62,735 nt of DNA from a virus. The stretch spans positions 1-62,735 of IMG/VR virus record IMGVR_UViG_3300042448_001551; one strand, given 5' to 3'. Positions 48,050-58,400 of this stretch are shown here, one piece after another. The notes under the pieces are model-generated. The model saw nothing but the letters and a program-made list of their open reading frames with translations. It ran no database searches and was not told the DNA's origin. Numbering within the stretch: position 1 is the first letter of the stretch; every line of letters begins with the position of its first letter. Both the position numbers and the translations under genes were made by a program.

Positions 48050-49669
48050 ATGGCAACTCCAGTTCTAAACAATGGTATATTTCTACGTGACAATACCTAT
48101 AATGCAAGCTCTCACGTAGACTCTTACCACCTTTCCAACTTGCTGAAATCAGCTGAACCTACTGATTTAGGTCCAGTGGATTTATGGGCAATGGTTCAAA
48201 AAGTAGAAATGCCTTTGTACCAGATGTCTAGCTTTGGTGGAAAAAACGTTATCTCAGTAGATAATGCTCGTGGTGAGTACAAATGGCAGATCCCTGTAAC
48301 ACAAGATCTACCATACATAGTTGAAGATATTGAATCAGCAAACACTACTAAAGGTGTTGATGGTCAATTATTCAAAATTAAACTTAACAAACGTACATTT
48401 GGACATGGTGATATCATCACTTATGACAAGTATAACGGTGTTGAGATGTACATTACAGCTGATGACATCATACCTGCTGGTGATGGTTTCATTTACACTG
48501 TACAGTTAGTAAACAATGATAGTACTAAATATCTAGATAACAAATATCTAAGAGTTGGTACTAAGGTATCCCGTAAGGGTTCTGCCCGTGGTGAATACGG
48601 TGAAAGATTCTCTGACATTGGTAATGTAAATGCAGGTTTCCGTGAGTTCTATAACTACGTTGGTGGTGCTGAAGCTCACGTACACTATTCAATCTCTAGT
48701 CGTGCTGACTTAATGATGAAAGGTGGTATGAAAGCTGATGGTACAGTTCCAGTTATTGAAATGTGGAGAAACTTTGACAAAAATGTAGATCCTGCTGTAA
48801 GCAGTCTTGAAGACATGGCTTCTAAAATGGGTAAAGATTATGTGAAAAAAGCTTACCAAAATGGTCAGTTAACACGTTCTTTTTTAACCACTTTAGAAGC
48901 AGCTCATTTGACTAAAATTGCTAATGACATTGAAACTTACTTAATGTGGGGTCAAGGTGGTAAAGTTAAGCAAGACGGTCCAGATGATATTCGTCTATCT
49001 GTTGGTCTTTGGAAGCAATTGGATAACTCATTCAAGCGTATTTACAACAAAGGAAGCTTTAACTTAGATCTTTTCAAATCTGAAATCTTTAACTTCTTCA
49101 ATGGTAAAGTTGAGTTCCAAGGTCCAGATCCTAAGCGTGCATTAATTGTACAAACAGGATTAGGTGGTATGAAGCTTATCAATGAAGCAATTAAGAAAGA
49201 AGCTATTAATAGTGGCTTAGTTATTAATGCATCTGAGGTTGGAGCTATCACTGGTAAAGGAATGGATCTTAACTTTGGATTTGCTTACACTCAGTACGTT
49301 ATTCCTTTCTTGGCTAACGTTAAGTTTGTATTAAACCCAGCGTTTGATAACATTCACACTAATGATATTGAGAATCCAATCATAGATGGTTTCCCTCTAT
49401 CTTCTTATAACTTTATCATATTTGATATTACTGAAAACACTAACGATAACATCTTCTTGTTAAAGTTAAGTTGGGATAACCAATTAAAGTGGTTCTATCA
49501 AAATGGTACTATGGATTACATGGGACGTACCCAAGGTTTCCAGTCTTCTGGTAACTTTAATGGATACCGTGTATTCATGACACAAACAATGCCAGCTATT
49601 TGGGTTAAAGACCCTACCAAGGTGTTGAAAATTGTTATGAGAAACCCTGTAACTGGTGGATCATTCTAA
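48050..49669 (+). CDS. Major capsid protein candidate
   Basis: A 539-residue protein behind the scaffold-like gene and followed by a strong terminator, as expected for an abundant product. The sequence is mixed α/β with a long charged loop (EYGERFSDIGNVNAGFREFY) and a well-ordered C-terminal part. GC is slightly higher than neighbours, with frequent ACC, CGT and AAC codons, typical of highly expressed genes. An HK97 fold is expected but cannot be shown by eye. Confidence 0.8.
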   Translation: MATPVLNNGIFLRDNTYNASSHVDSYHLSNLLKSAEPTDLGPVDLWAMVQKVEMPLYQMSSFGGKNVISVDNARGEYKWQIPVTQDLPYIVEDIESANTTKGVDGQLFKIKLNKRTFGHGDIITYDKYNGVEMYITADDIIPAGDGFIYTVQLVNNDSTKYLDNKYLRVGTKVSRKGSARGEYGERFSDIGNVNAGFREFYNYVGGAEAHVHYSISSRADLMMKGGMKADGTVPVIEMWRNFDKNVDPAVSSLEDMASKMGKDYVKKAYQNGQLTRSFLTTLEAAHLTKIANDIETYLMWGQGGKVKQDGPDDIRLSVGLWKQLDNSFKRIYNKGSFNLDLFKSEIFNFFNGKVEFQGPDPKRALIVQTGLGGMKLINEAIKKEAINSGLVINASEVGAITGKGMDLNFGFAYTQYVIPFLANVKFVLNPAFDNIHTNDIENPIIDGFPLSSYNFIIFDITENTNDNIFLLKLSWDNQLKWFYQNGTMDYMGRTQGFQSSGNFNGYRVFMTQTMPAIWVKDPTKVLKIVMRNPVTGGSF

Positions 49670-49686
49670 ACCTTAATGTAGAAAAA

Positions 49687-49712
49687 ACCTGGGATTTATT
49701 TCCCAGGTTTAT
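49687..49712 (+). terminator. Terminator after the capsid gene
   Basis: AACCTGGGA (49687-49695) pairs with TCCCAGGTT (49701-49709), followed by TTATTT. Confidence 0.85.
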
Positions 49713-49736
49713 TTACCTTTATAAAAAATAAACATT

Positions 49737-49892
49737 ATGTCTACTCCAAACAAATCATTTAACAAAGCAACTGCTAACGTTGGAAAGCAAGCTGCTACAC
49801 CTAGAGCTAGTGTAGTTAAATCTACTGCTCCTAAAGGTGCTGTACCTTCTATGAAAAAAGGTGGTATGGTAAAAAGTAAAAAAGGTTATTAA
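49737..49892 (+). CDS. Very small basic protein, 51 residues
   Basis: The frame MSTPNKSFNKATANVGKQAA runs to MKKGGMVKSKKGY. It is rich in Lys, Ala and Gly like the 39-residue product at 8406-8525. The KKGGMVKSKKGY end is a frequent feature of very small phage structural peptides. Its place just after the capsid gene suggests a capsid-internal or decoration peptide. Confidence 0.7.
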   Translation: MSTPNKSFNKATANVGKQAATPRASVVKSTAPKGAVPSMKKGGMVKSKKGY

Positions 49893-49904
49893 ACTTACCT
49901 CCCC

Positions 49905-49999
49905 TCTAAGAATAGTATTCTTAGACGATGTTTAAAACACATCTAATCAAACCTGTTGTATGCAACTAGTTTACTAGAAGGCTTGCAACCTTCAACAGG
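49905..49999 (+). promoter_or_regulatory. Three consecutive hairpins in an intergenic spacer
   Basis: TCTAAGAAT/ATTCTTAGA (49905-49913 with 49917-49925), GATGT/ACATC (49927-49931 with 49939-49943), and CCTGTTG/CAACAGG (49952-49958 with 49993-49999) enclosing TGCAA/TTGCA and CTAG/CTAG. There is no T run, so a processing or mRNA-stability role is more likely than termination. Confidence 0.55.
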
Positions 50000-50018
50000 T
50001 TCTAAATTTAACAACGCT

Positions 50019-50252
50019 ATGACAATATATACTAGATTAGGTAGATTATGCAAAGTGTTAAATCCAGGATATAAAAAGAGTGTAAATAAAGAACCCTTTT
50101 ATATGGCTGTGATGGTTAAATATAAAGTGGATGAAAAGAATAAAACACAGTTATTATTTTTTACAGAAGCTGAACTTGAATTAGCATCAGCTCGTGCTAA
50201 AAGACTTCCTTTTAATGTTGAGCAAAGTGTTATTTCTAAAATTATAGATTAG
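50019..50252 (+). CDS. Uncharacterised small protein
   Basis: A 77-residue basic protein from ATG 50019 (MTIYTRLGRLCKVLNPGYKK). An upstream TTG at 49956 would extend it across the hairpin cluster and is not preferred. It has a β-type core (YMAVMVKYKVDEKNKTQLLF) and a helical end. Function unknown; probably structural by position. Confidence 0.6.
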   Translation: MTIYTRLGRLCKVLNPGYKKSVNKEPFYMAVMVKYKVDEKNKTQLLFFTEAELELASARAKRLPFNVEQSVISKIID

Positions 50253-50295
50253 TCTCAGAATAAACTGAGTTTAATATAAAAACAAAAAACCAAAT

Positions 50296-51312
50296 ATGAG
50301 TAGTGTAACTATTGTGGAAAAGTATCCACAAAACAAAAAATCAAGTATTGCTATACGTCCTTTTTTTGATTCTAGCATGGATAACATGGGTTTACAAAAA
50401 TATGGATTAAGTCTTTTTGATGGTGCATTCCATGAAGAACCTATAGCTTGCTTAGATATTAATGGAATTAAAAGGTATGTTACAGGATTAAATGAATTTG
50501 CTCCAGATATTAAAGCTCTTTCTATGGATGAGCAAGAAGCTAAGGTTAAGCAAATTCGTCAAATAATTTCTCAGTTAGAGAAAGAGTTAGCTGCAAATGT
50601 AGTTGATCCTAATGATGATCAGTTTTGGAACAAAGTGAAATTACTTAAACCTGATAATGCAGATTTTTGGGATAAGATAAAAATAAGATGTGGTAATGAA
50701 CCAGTCTTTTTAGAACCTGATAAAGACCCTTATGATCTGATTAGACTTTTAGCAATAGAAGCAGGTGGTTTTTCAATAGTTGCTAAGTCTTTAGAAGACG
50801 CTCGTAGAATGCCAGTTCCTCCTAAGTTTTATTTAGATAGACTAGAAGAAACAGCATCATTAAATACGGAGGTTAAAAAGATGAGAAATAAAGCTCTTTC
50901 TGAACTTCAAAAGTTATTTGATAAAAATCAGAATAAACTACTTTATGTAGCAAAAGCTTTAGATCCAAATAGTGCTCAATATAAGAAGTCTACACCAAAT
51001 GACATTATTTATGACAACATGGATAAGTATATTAATGGTGATCTTGTAGAGAAGGATAAACGTAAAACGGCAGAAAAGTTTTTAGAGGCAGCCAGTTTAG
51101 ATATGGAAACTTTAAAAATCAAAGCCATTGTAAAAGATAGTTCTTATTATAAGTTTATTTCTACAAAAGCAGATGGGTTTATCTATCATATGCAAACAGT
51201 TACTCTTTTAGGAAGAACTCTAGTAGATGTGGTTGAGTATTTAAGAAATCCTTTAAATGAGGAAATTTTAATAGATCTTACTAAGAAAGTAGAAAAATAT
51301 TGGAATCAATAA
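50296..51312 (+). CDS. Uncharacterised structural-region protein
   Basis: A 338-residue protein, mostly helical after residue 70 (EQEAKVKQIRQIISQLEKEL), with a β-rich N-terminus. It lies between the capsid and the connector genes. Crass-like phages have a protein in this place that is part of the capsid or its portal-proximal core. I see no diagnostic motif. Confidence 0.55.
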   Translation: MSSVTIVEKYPQNKKSSIAIRPFFDSSMDNMGLQKYGLSLFDGAFHEEPIACLDINGIKRYVTGLNEFAPDIKALSMDEQEAKVKQIRQIISQLEKELAANVVDPNDDQFWNKVKLLKPDNADFWDKIKIRCGNEPVFLEPDKDPYDLIRLLAIEAGGFSIVAKSLEDARRMPVPPKFYLDRLEETASLNTEVKKMRNKALSELQKLFDKNQNKLLYVAKALDPNSAQYKKSTPNDIIYDNMDKYINGDLVEKDKRKTAEKFLEAASLDMETLKIKAIVKDSSYYKFISTKADGFIYHMQTVTLLGRTLVDVVEYLRNPLNEEILIDLTKKVEKYWNQ

Positions 51313-51316
51313 AAAC

Positions 51317-51355
51317 AGTACCTGGGTGCTTACCATAAGAACAGCCCCCAGGTCA
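51317..51355 (+). promoter_or_regulatory. Intergenic hairpin
   Basis: ACCTGGG and CCCAGGT pair around a 20-base loop within the 52-base spacer. No T run follows directly, so it is more likely a processing or stability element than a terminator. Confidence 0.5.
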
Positions 51356-51364
51356 TTTTAAAAT

Positions 51365-52066
51365 ATGAATAACGGTCTATTACAAATAAAGATAAAGCAG
51401 CGTTTGAATAAACTAGCATCTTTTGATTATGATAATCTAGAGTGCTGGCAAATAGCTGAAGCTTTTAATAAAGCTCAAATTGAGTGGGTACGTAGACAAG
51501 TTTATGGATATAATTTAAGAAAAGAAGGCGCAGAACAATCTATAGGATTAGTGGATGATCTTAGAATTCTTTTGAAAAGCCAAACATTAGCATCAGCTAA
51601 AAAATCTGGTTTTTACGAAGGAACGCTTCCCTCTGATTATTTATATTATGTTAGGGCAGATGTAATGGCTACAAAAGGTTGTTGTACAGAACCTAGACGT
51701 ATGACTGTTTATGAGGCTGAAGAAGCTAATATAGGTATTTTATTAAATACAGAAACTAAAAATCCTAATTTTGAATGGGCTGAAACTCTTAGTACATTAA
51801 TCGGTAATAAAATAAGAATTTATACAAATGATCAATTTGACATATCTAATATAAATCTTGTTTATTATAGGGTTCCCGCAGAAATACAAATTATTAATTG
51901 TATTAATCCAAACACAGGTACTGTATACACTAAAGATCAAATTTGTGAGTTTAAGGATGATATTGCTGAAATTATTTTAGATGGTGCAGCAGCAATTTTA
52001 GCTGGTGACATAGAGAGTATGAATCAATATCAGAGAGAAAGTCAAAACGTACAAAATAATACTTAA
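51365..52066 (+). CDS. Head-tail connector (crAss-like ring/adaptor protein)
   Basis: A 233-residue protein. LNKLASFDYDNLECWQIAEA FNKAQIEWVRRQ at the N-terminus resembles, from memory, the N-terminus of the crAss-like ring/tail-stub protein (DYxNIxxWQIxEAFNKAQLEWVRRQ). The rest is mixed α/β and ends in a helix (ILDGAAAILAGDIESMNQYQ). It would bind under the portal as the first ring of the short tail. Confidence 0.7.
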   Translation: MNNGLLQIKIKQRLNKLASFDYDNLECWQIAEAFNKAQIEWVRRQVYGYNLRKEGAEQSIGLVDDLRILLKSQTLASAKKSGFYEGTLPSDYLYYVRADVMATKGCCTEPRRMTVYEAEEANIGILLNTETKNPNFEWAETLSTLIGNKIRIYTNDQFDISNINLVYYRVPAEIQIINCINPNTGTVYTKDQICEFKDDIAEIILDGAAAILAGDIESMNQYQRESQNVQNNT

Positions 52067-52070
52067 ATAA

Positions 52071-52502
52071 ATGATACAGAAATTACAAAGACCAATTGCT
52101 CCTTATAGTAAAGGTGGTAGTTCATTAGAATCAAAAGTGGCTGCTTGTGTATCAGAATTAATGAATGCTGCAACAAGTTTTCATAAACTTCACTTAAAAG
52201 TTACAGGAATAGGTTCTTATGCTGCTCACAAAGCTTTAAATAAAATATATGACTCTATGCCTGGACATGCTGATGATCTTGCAGAAGGTTTTCAGGGAGC
52301 TTCTGAAAAGCTTTTAGATTATGAAGATGTAGCACCAAGAGTTTTAAATTCTGTACAAGAAGCTTTATCTTATTGTAGAGAACTTATTCAAATGGTTAAT
52401 GGATTACAAGCAATTATGCCTTACTCAGAAATTGTTAATGACTTAGATACTATAAAGAGTGATATTAACTCTATTAAGTATAAGTTGTTATTTTTAAAAT
52501 AA
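52071..52502 (+). CDS. Ferritin/Dps-like protein (DUF5856 type)
   Basis: A 143-residue helical protein. SFHKLHLKVTGIGSYAAHKA LNKIYDSMPGHADDLAEGFQ has the His-x-x-His/Asp-containing four-helix pattern of Dps-like proteins (first helix HxxHxxxxG, second helix ending in HADDLAE). Phage DUF5856 proteins have this shape. Metal binding or a structural role in the particle is possible. Confidence 0.65.
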   Translation: MIQKLQRPIAPYSKGGSSLESKVAACVSELMNAATSFHKLHLKVTGIGSYAAHKALNKIYDSMPGHADDLAEGFQGASEKLLDYEDVAPRVLNSVQEALSYCRELIQMVNGLQAIMPYSEIVNDLDTIKSDINSIKYKLLFLK

Positions 52503-52539
52503 TTTTATTTTTTTTTATTAACCCAAAATTACATTAATT

Positions 52540-54012
52540 ATGTATTTTCCACACGCCTTTAGGAAGTCGTTTTTACCAGCAAGTACGACTTTGGCAACAA
52601 CTGGTTCTACACAGAACCTTACCGCTGGTCAAGTAGGTTTCTTTGATGCAAAGAGCTATGCTGTAGTATCTGCTCAAGCTGCTCCATTTATTGTAGCTCA
52701 AGGATCTTACTTTAACACAGATAAAATTGGACCTGTTCATGGTGGTTACAAAGAGTCTATTAAGTCAAAAGTGATTAACCCTAAGTATGTTAGTCGTTTG
52801 ATTAAAGTGGCTGCTAAAACTCCAGTACAACAAGTGGTTAAAGTGAGTGTAAATGGTGGATTGACTGCCGATAGTACATTTAGACTTCGTTTAGATGTAA
52901 AAGGTTCTCCAGCTTTACGTTTCTTAAATCACCAATTGTATAAGACTTTAGATGCTTATACTGGTTGTGCTGACACAACTAACCCCACTTATGTGAAAGA
53001 TCCTGTAGCTTCTTTGTTACAATGGAAAGATCAAATTAACAACACTATCATTTTTAACGAAATGGTAAGTGCAAGAGTGTACAAGTATGTAACTGTATTA
53101 CCAGCTACTGGTGCTGTAACTGCTACCACTTCTCAAACAACTATTCCTATGTCTAGCACAACTGGTGTTGTGGTTGGTCAAAAAGTAGTTGGTACTGGTA
53201 TTCCAGCAAATAGCTTTGTAACAACTGTTACTGCTAGCACAAGTATTGTAATTAAGTATCCAACTCAAGCTGTTGCTCCTACTATTAGTGCATCTGTAAG
53301 CATGAAGTTTTACACTGATGTTTATAGTGAAGCTGGCGTTGTTGCTACTATTCCTGGTACTTCTACAGCGACTGGTCTTACATCTGCTGCTTACGTTGCT
53401 TCTGCTGATGCAGCTTCTTTTACTTTTACTGAAGCTCCTTTTATTGAAATCACTGCTGGTTTCGTAGAAACTAAGTTTGGTGGATGTAGCACAAATCTTG
53501 GAACTTTCACTGCTAGTGACAAATACGAAGTTGAACCTTTAGTAATCTATGCATCTGTAAAAGATGAGTCTGGTGAACCATGTTTAGTTAGTGCATTTGT
53601 TGCAAACACTGGAACTATTTCAGCTACAAATCCTTATTTATCTAGTCATGGTATTGAGGTACAAGCTCCTGTACAAGCTCAAGGTTCTGGTGAAGCTGTT
53701 TTACGTGAGCTTATTTTAGATGGTCGTTATTTACAAAATGCTTTTCCTGATAGTGCTCGTACAGACTCTTTCAGAATGAGAGAAATTGAAGCTGACCCAG
53801 CTTTATTAACAGTAAACCGTAATGGTTTATATGATAGAGTTTTGGTTCTTCATAACGTACCAAGATTTTACAATCCTACTGGTAGCTTTGATAATGATCA
53901 ATATTTGCTAGTGTTCCACGTTCCAGCTGGAACTAGTACCACTACAATTACTGACTTTATTACAAACTCTTGTACTGCTGCTGGTAATGGTGTTACTTTA
54001 GAATCTTACTAA
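52540..54012 (+). CDS. Large structural protein (fibre, decoration or tail)
   Basis: A 490-residue protein with LTAGQVGFFDAKSY at residues 25-40 and a Thr/Ser/Val-rich Ig-like insertion (TTGVVVGQKVVGTGIPANSF, about residues 205-225) of the kind often displayed on phage capsids and tails. The C-terminal 150 residues are well ordered. A terminator follows directly, suggesting an abundant product. It could be a head-fibre or tail-tube protein; the window does not decide. Confidence 0.6.
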   Translation: MYFPHAFRKSFLPASTTLATTGSTQNLTAGQVGFFDAKSYAVVSAQAAPFIVAQGSYFNTDKIGPVHGGYKESIKSKVINPKYVSRLIKVAAKTPVQQVVKVSVNGGLTADSTFRLRLDVKGSPALRFLNHQLYKTLDAYTGCADTTNPTYVKDPVASLLQWKDQINNTIIFNEMVSARVYKYVTVLPATGAVTATTSQTTIPMSSTTGVVVGQKVVGTGIPANSFVTTVTASTSIVIKYPTQAVAPTISASVSMKFYTDVYSEAGVVATIPGTSTATGLTSAAYVASADAASFTFTEAPFIEITAGFVETKFGGCSTNLGTFTASDKYEVEPLVIYASVKDESGEPCLVSAFVANTGTISATNPYLSSHGIEVQAPVQAQGSGEAVLRELILDGRYLQNAFPDSARTDSFRMREIEADPALLTVNRNGLYDRVLVLHNVPRFYNPTGSFDNDQYLLVFHVPAGTSTTTITDFITNSCTAAGNGVTLESY

Positions 54013-54033
54013 TCCTAAGATTTGAAACATACT

Positions 54034-54064
54034 AGGAGGGCTCAAAACTGAGCTCTCCTTTTTG
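54034..54064 (+). terminator. Terminator after the 52540 gene
   Basis: GGAGGGCTCA (54035-54044) pairs with TGAGCTCTCC (54049-54058), followed by TTTTTG. Confidence 0.9.
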
Positions 54065-54146
54065 TTTTGGATAAGTCCTGAAAAATCAGTATATTAATAT
54101 TGAGAACCTTTAAGTTTTTATTACATAAATTTATAAAGTTTATATT

Positions 54147-54698
54147 ATGGCCGCTAAACACCAATTAAGTTTAGAACTTCCTGATACTAATAATATCAAG
54201 GTTTTACGTTTATTTGACACAAGTACTTATGTTGAAAATATACCTGTTGACTGTAGCACATTACGTATTACATCACCTGGATTTAATTTACCTGTAGCAA
54301 TAGAGGTTTTACCTCAATTTAATGTAGTTTTAAATGCATGTACTTTAGGATTACAAAGATCTGGATGTTCTGAACTATCCCAACCTCTTCCTGATGGAAT
54401 TTATGTTATTAACTATTCTGTTTCTCCTAATACAAATGTATTCGTAGAATATAATCATTTAAGGGTGACACAAACTACTAATAAGTATTTTAATTTAATG
54501 TGTCAACTAGAAATGGCAGCTTGTGAACCAAGTGCAGATGTAAAAGAACAGTTAGAAGAATTAAGACTTATTAAAAGTTTTATAGATGCTGCAAAAGTAA
54601 AAGTGGAATACTGCCATGAACCAGAAGTGGGCATGGATCTTTTAATTTATGCACAAAAAAGACTAGAAAAATATACTAGTAAATGTGCTAGTTGTTAA
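54147..54698 (+). CDS. Conserved structural-region protein
   Basis: A 183-residue protein: β-rich for 120 residues (DGIYVINYSVSPNTNVFVEY), then a helix ELRLIKSFIDAAKVKVEYCH ending KRLEKYTSKCASC. From memory this block is common in Bacteroidota phages beside a small zinc protein and a fibre-adaptor gene, as here. Likely part of the tail or baseplate. Confidence 0.6.
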   Translation: MAAKHQLSLELPDTNNIKVLRLFDTSTYVENIPVDCSTLRITSPGFNLPVAIEVLPQFNVVLNACTLGLQRSGCSELSQPLPDGIYVINYSVSPNTNVFVEYNHLRVTQTTNKYFNLMCQLEMAACEPSADVKEQLEELRLIKSFIDAAKVKVEYCHEPEVGMDLLIYAQKRLEKYTSKCASC

Positions 54699-54719
54699 GA
54701 TATTAAAACCAATAAATAC

Positions 54720-54899
54720 ATGAGAACTTGTACTAATTGTAATGCACAAATTACATGTGGTTGTCAAGATAGAATAGCCACAGATGGAAAATTAGTTTGT
54801 AGTAGTTGTGTAGCAACTTATGAACAAACTTTAATCCAGAAAAAAGTAAATGAATCTAAACTTTATTCCTCTGATATAAATGAGAACACTACTTTCTAA
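54720..54899 (+). CDS. Small zinc-ribbon protein, 59 residues
   Basis: The frame MRTCTNCNAQITCGCQDRIA continues to KLVCSSCVATYEQT. CxxC, CxC and CxxC make at least one zinc site. It overlaps the next gene's start by 20 bases in another frame. The neighbourhood is typical of tail-assembly accessory genes. Confidence 0.75.
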   Translation: MRTCTNCNAQITCGCQDRIATDGKLVCSSCVATYEQTLIQKKVNESKLYSSDINENTTF

Positions 54900-55497
54900 A
54901 AAAGAAAAATACTATAAAGATTTTGCTGCTGTTATTGTAAAACAATACAAGCAAATGAAATATGGTATTGCTACATGCACACCATTAAAAAATGATGATT
55001 TAGCTTCTATTAGAGCTGAAATTGTACAGTGGCAAACAAACTCTGATGATGATGCTCTATCTCAATCAAATATAAATTACACTACTTGGCTTCCTGTTAA
55101 TTATAGGAATGATGCATTAGTTAATTATGATCCTAATAAAAATGCTTGGGGACCTGGGTATGTACAAACATCAAATCCTCATGGTTCCTCATCTATAGGT
55201 ATGGGTTACACTTATGGAAATGGTACTCAAAATATTATTGAGGTAAATACAGGTGGTTGTATAACTAGAATAAATTTAAATCCAGCCATTACTATAAACC
55301 AAAATAGTTCATTTGAGTTTATACAGTCTACACCCTCTAATGTTTGGACTATAGAACATAACATGGGAATAGTTCCAAATGTAACTACAGAAGATTTATT
55401 AGGTAATGATATTTCTGGTGTAATAGAAGTTGTAAATAATAACACTTTAAAAATCTACTTTAATACAGCAATTGCTGGTAAAGCTTATTTATCATAA
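54880..55497 (+). CDS. Tail protein with β-sandwich fibre-adaptor end
   Basis: A 205-residue protein. The N-terminus is helical (KEKYYKDFAAVIVKQYKQMK). The C-terminal 55 residues (WTIEHNMGIVPNVTTEDLLG, then NNTLKIYFNTAIAGKAYLS) match a widespread small β-domain of phage tail fibres ('W...HnLg..P.v...d..G........N.v.i.Fs....G.ay'). It overlaps the giant fibre gene start by a base and probably anchors or caps fibres. Confidence 0.75.
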   Translation: MRTLLSKKEKYYKDFAAVIVKQYKQMKYGIATCTPLKNDDLASIRAEIVQWQTNSDDDALSQSNINYTTWLPVNYRNDALVNYDPNKNAWGPGYVQTSNPHGSSSIGMGYTYGNGTQNIIEVNTGGCITRINLNPAITINQNSSFEFIQSTPSNVWTIEHNMGIVPNVTTEDLLGNDISGVIEVVNNNTLKIYFNTAIAGKAYLS

Positions 55498-58400
55498 TGT
55501 CATTATCTAAATCATATTTACACGATATACTTGCAAAAGCTAAATTAGATGTAACTGATACCACTACGTTGCGTACAGTTGAAAATTCTAATATAGACAC
55601 TGATAAATTTTTAGTGGTAGAAAATAATGTTGTTAAGTATAGGACTGGAGAACAATTACTTGCAGATATTGGAGTGATTGGTTTAAATATGACTACAATA
55701 GTAGAGCCTTTGTATTTTCAAATTATAAATAGTGTTCCAACATTATTTATTACTAAGGCTGATACTGATACTAATGGGTATTTATCTTTTGAAGATTGGA
55801 ACACTTTTAACAATAAACAACCTTTTATAACTCCTGGTACAAATCTTCAGTATTGGAGAGGAGATAAAACCTGGCAAACTTTAGACACTTTAGTAGTTCC
55901 TGAAAATACTAATTTATATTTTACTAATGCTAGAGCTAGACAATCTATTAGTCTTACCACTCTTAATAATTCTGGATCATCTGCTTATGATTCAGGTACT
56001 GGAGTATTAAATGTACCTACTTACACTCTTTCTGGTCTTGGTGGAGAACCTATTATTACTCCAGGTACTAATTTACAATACTGGAGAGGGGACAAAACTT
56101 GGCAGACATTAGATACATCTATTGTTCCAGAAAATACTAATCTTTATTATACACAAGGAAGATTTGATTTAGCATTTTCTGCTAAATCTACAACTAATTT
56201 AGCTGAGGGTCTTAATTTATATTATACTAATGAAAGAGCAAGAGCTTCTATAACTCTAACTACAACAGGTTCATCTGGTGTGGCTAGTTATTTTTCTGAT
56301 ACTGGTATTCTTAACATTCCAGAATATACACTTTCTGGACTAGGTGGCGTACCTTCTACTAGAACATTAACTATTAATGGAGTTACTTATGATCTTTCTG
56401 CTAATAGAAGTTGGTCTATTGTAGCAGGTGTTTCTAGTATAACTAGCAATGCTCCCTTACATTCCACTAATGTAGATGGTGCTGTTACAATATCTATTTA
56501 TCAAGCTAATACAGGTGTAGACGGATATTTATCATCTACAGATTGGAACACTTTTAATTCTAAAGAACCTGCTATAGCTTCGGGCAGTAACACTCAATAC
56601 TGGCGTGGGGATAAATCTTGGCAAACCCTTAACACTTCTGTTGTTACAGAAGGAACTAATTTATATTTTACAGATTTAAGAGCAAGAACTGCTATTTCAT
56701 TAACTACTAATGGTAATAATGGAGCATCAACTTATTCAACATCAACTGGAATATTTAATATTCCTGAATATACTCTTGCTGGCCTTGGTGGTGTACCAAG
56801 TACAAGAACCATCACTATAGATGGGGTTACTTATGATCTGAGTATTAATAGAACTTGGAATGTTTTACCAGCTCATGGAACTGCAGGCCAAATTTTAGCA
56901 AAGATTAACGGAACTAGTTATAATACAGAATGGATAGATAACTACACTAGTTCTGTTAAACATTTAGTTAGTCTTTCAGAAGCAATGACTATTGGTACAG
57001 CAGTTTATGTATCAAGTGCTAATGGTACAAACATGGTTGTATCAAAAGCTTCTAATGTTGGAGAATCCACGTCTAGTAAAACAATGGGTATTATTGCGTT
57101 TTCTGGATCTGCTAATGCTCAAGGATTTTTAATAACAGAAGGACTTTTATCTGGTATAAATACAAGTCTTGCTAATGCTGGAGATCCAGTTTGGTTAGGT
57201 GTTAATGGTCAGTTATTGTTTGGTTTATCTAATAAACCACAAGCTCCAGCCCATATGGTATTTTTGGGTATTGTTACTAGAGTGCAACAAAATAATGGAG
57301 AAATTTTTGTAAAAGTTCAAAACGGTTTTGAGCTTCAAGAATTACATAATGTATTTTTAAATGGAACAGCCAATAATCAAATCTTAGTTTATGAAAGTGC
57401 TACTAGTCTTTGGAAAGCAAAGTCTATTACTACTATACTAGGATATACACCTGTTTCAACAACTTCTAATTTAACAACTTCTTATATACCAAAAGCTTCT
57501 GGCTCAACTAGTTTAATAAATAGTAATATTTCAGATGATGGTACCACTATTAAATTAAACTCTAATGCTAGAGTGATTGGTAATTTACAGATTGATGGTA
57601 ACTTTATTGTAGGTGGAACTACCACTACAGTGGGTGCTATTAATTTATCTGTTTCAGATAATATGATTTATCTGAATAATGCAATAGAAACTAATATAAC
57701 TAATGTTGTAGGTAATGGAACCACAGTGACTTATACTGCTGATAATAATTATGTAGCAGGTATGTCAGTGACAATTACTGGTGTAAATCCAAGTTCTTTT
57801 AATCTATCTAATCAAACTATAGTTTCAGCTGACGCAACATCGTTTACTATTAATAGTACAGTGGTTGCTACTTATATAGGTGGTGGTACAGCTAGAGCTA
57901 AATCAAATGCAAATCCAGATCTTGGTTGGGCTGCTGGTTATAATGATGGAACCTATCACCATACAGGTCTTTTTAGAGATGCTACGGATGGTGTATACAA
58001 ATTTTTTCAAGGTTATATACCTGAACCAGATCTTTCTGTATTTATAGATACATCAGATCCTTCTTTTCAATTAGCTCAAGTACAAGCGTCTAAATTTATA
58101 GGACCTTTACAAGGTAATGCAGACACTGTTACTAATGGTGTTTACACTAGCAGAACTTTAACAATTAATGGTGTAACTTATGATTTAAGTGCTAACAGAA
58201 GTTGGACAATTACTGCAGGAGTATCCTCTGTTACAGCATCTAGTCCTTTAACATCTAGTGGGGGTTCTACACCAAATATTTCTATATCACAAGCTACTAG
58301 CACTACAAACGGTTATTTAAGTTCTACAGATTGGAACATTTTTAATAACAAACAAAATGCATTTACATTAACAACCACTGGTTCTTCTGGTTCTGCTACA

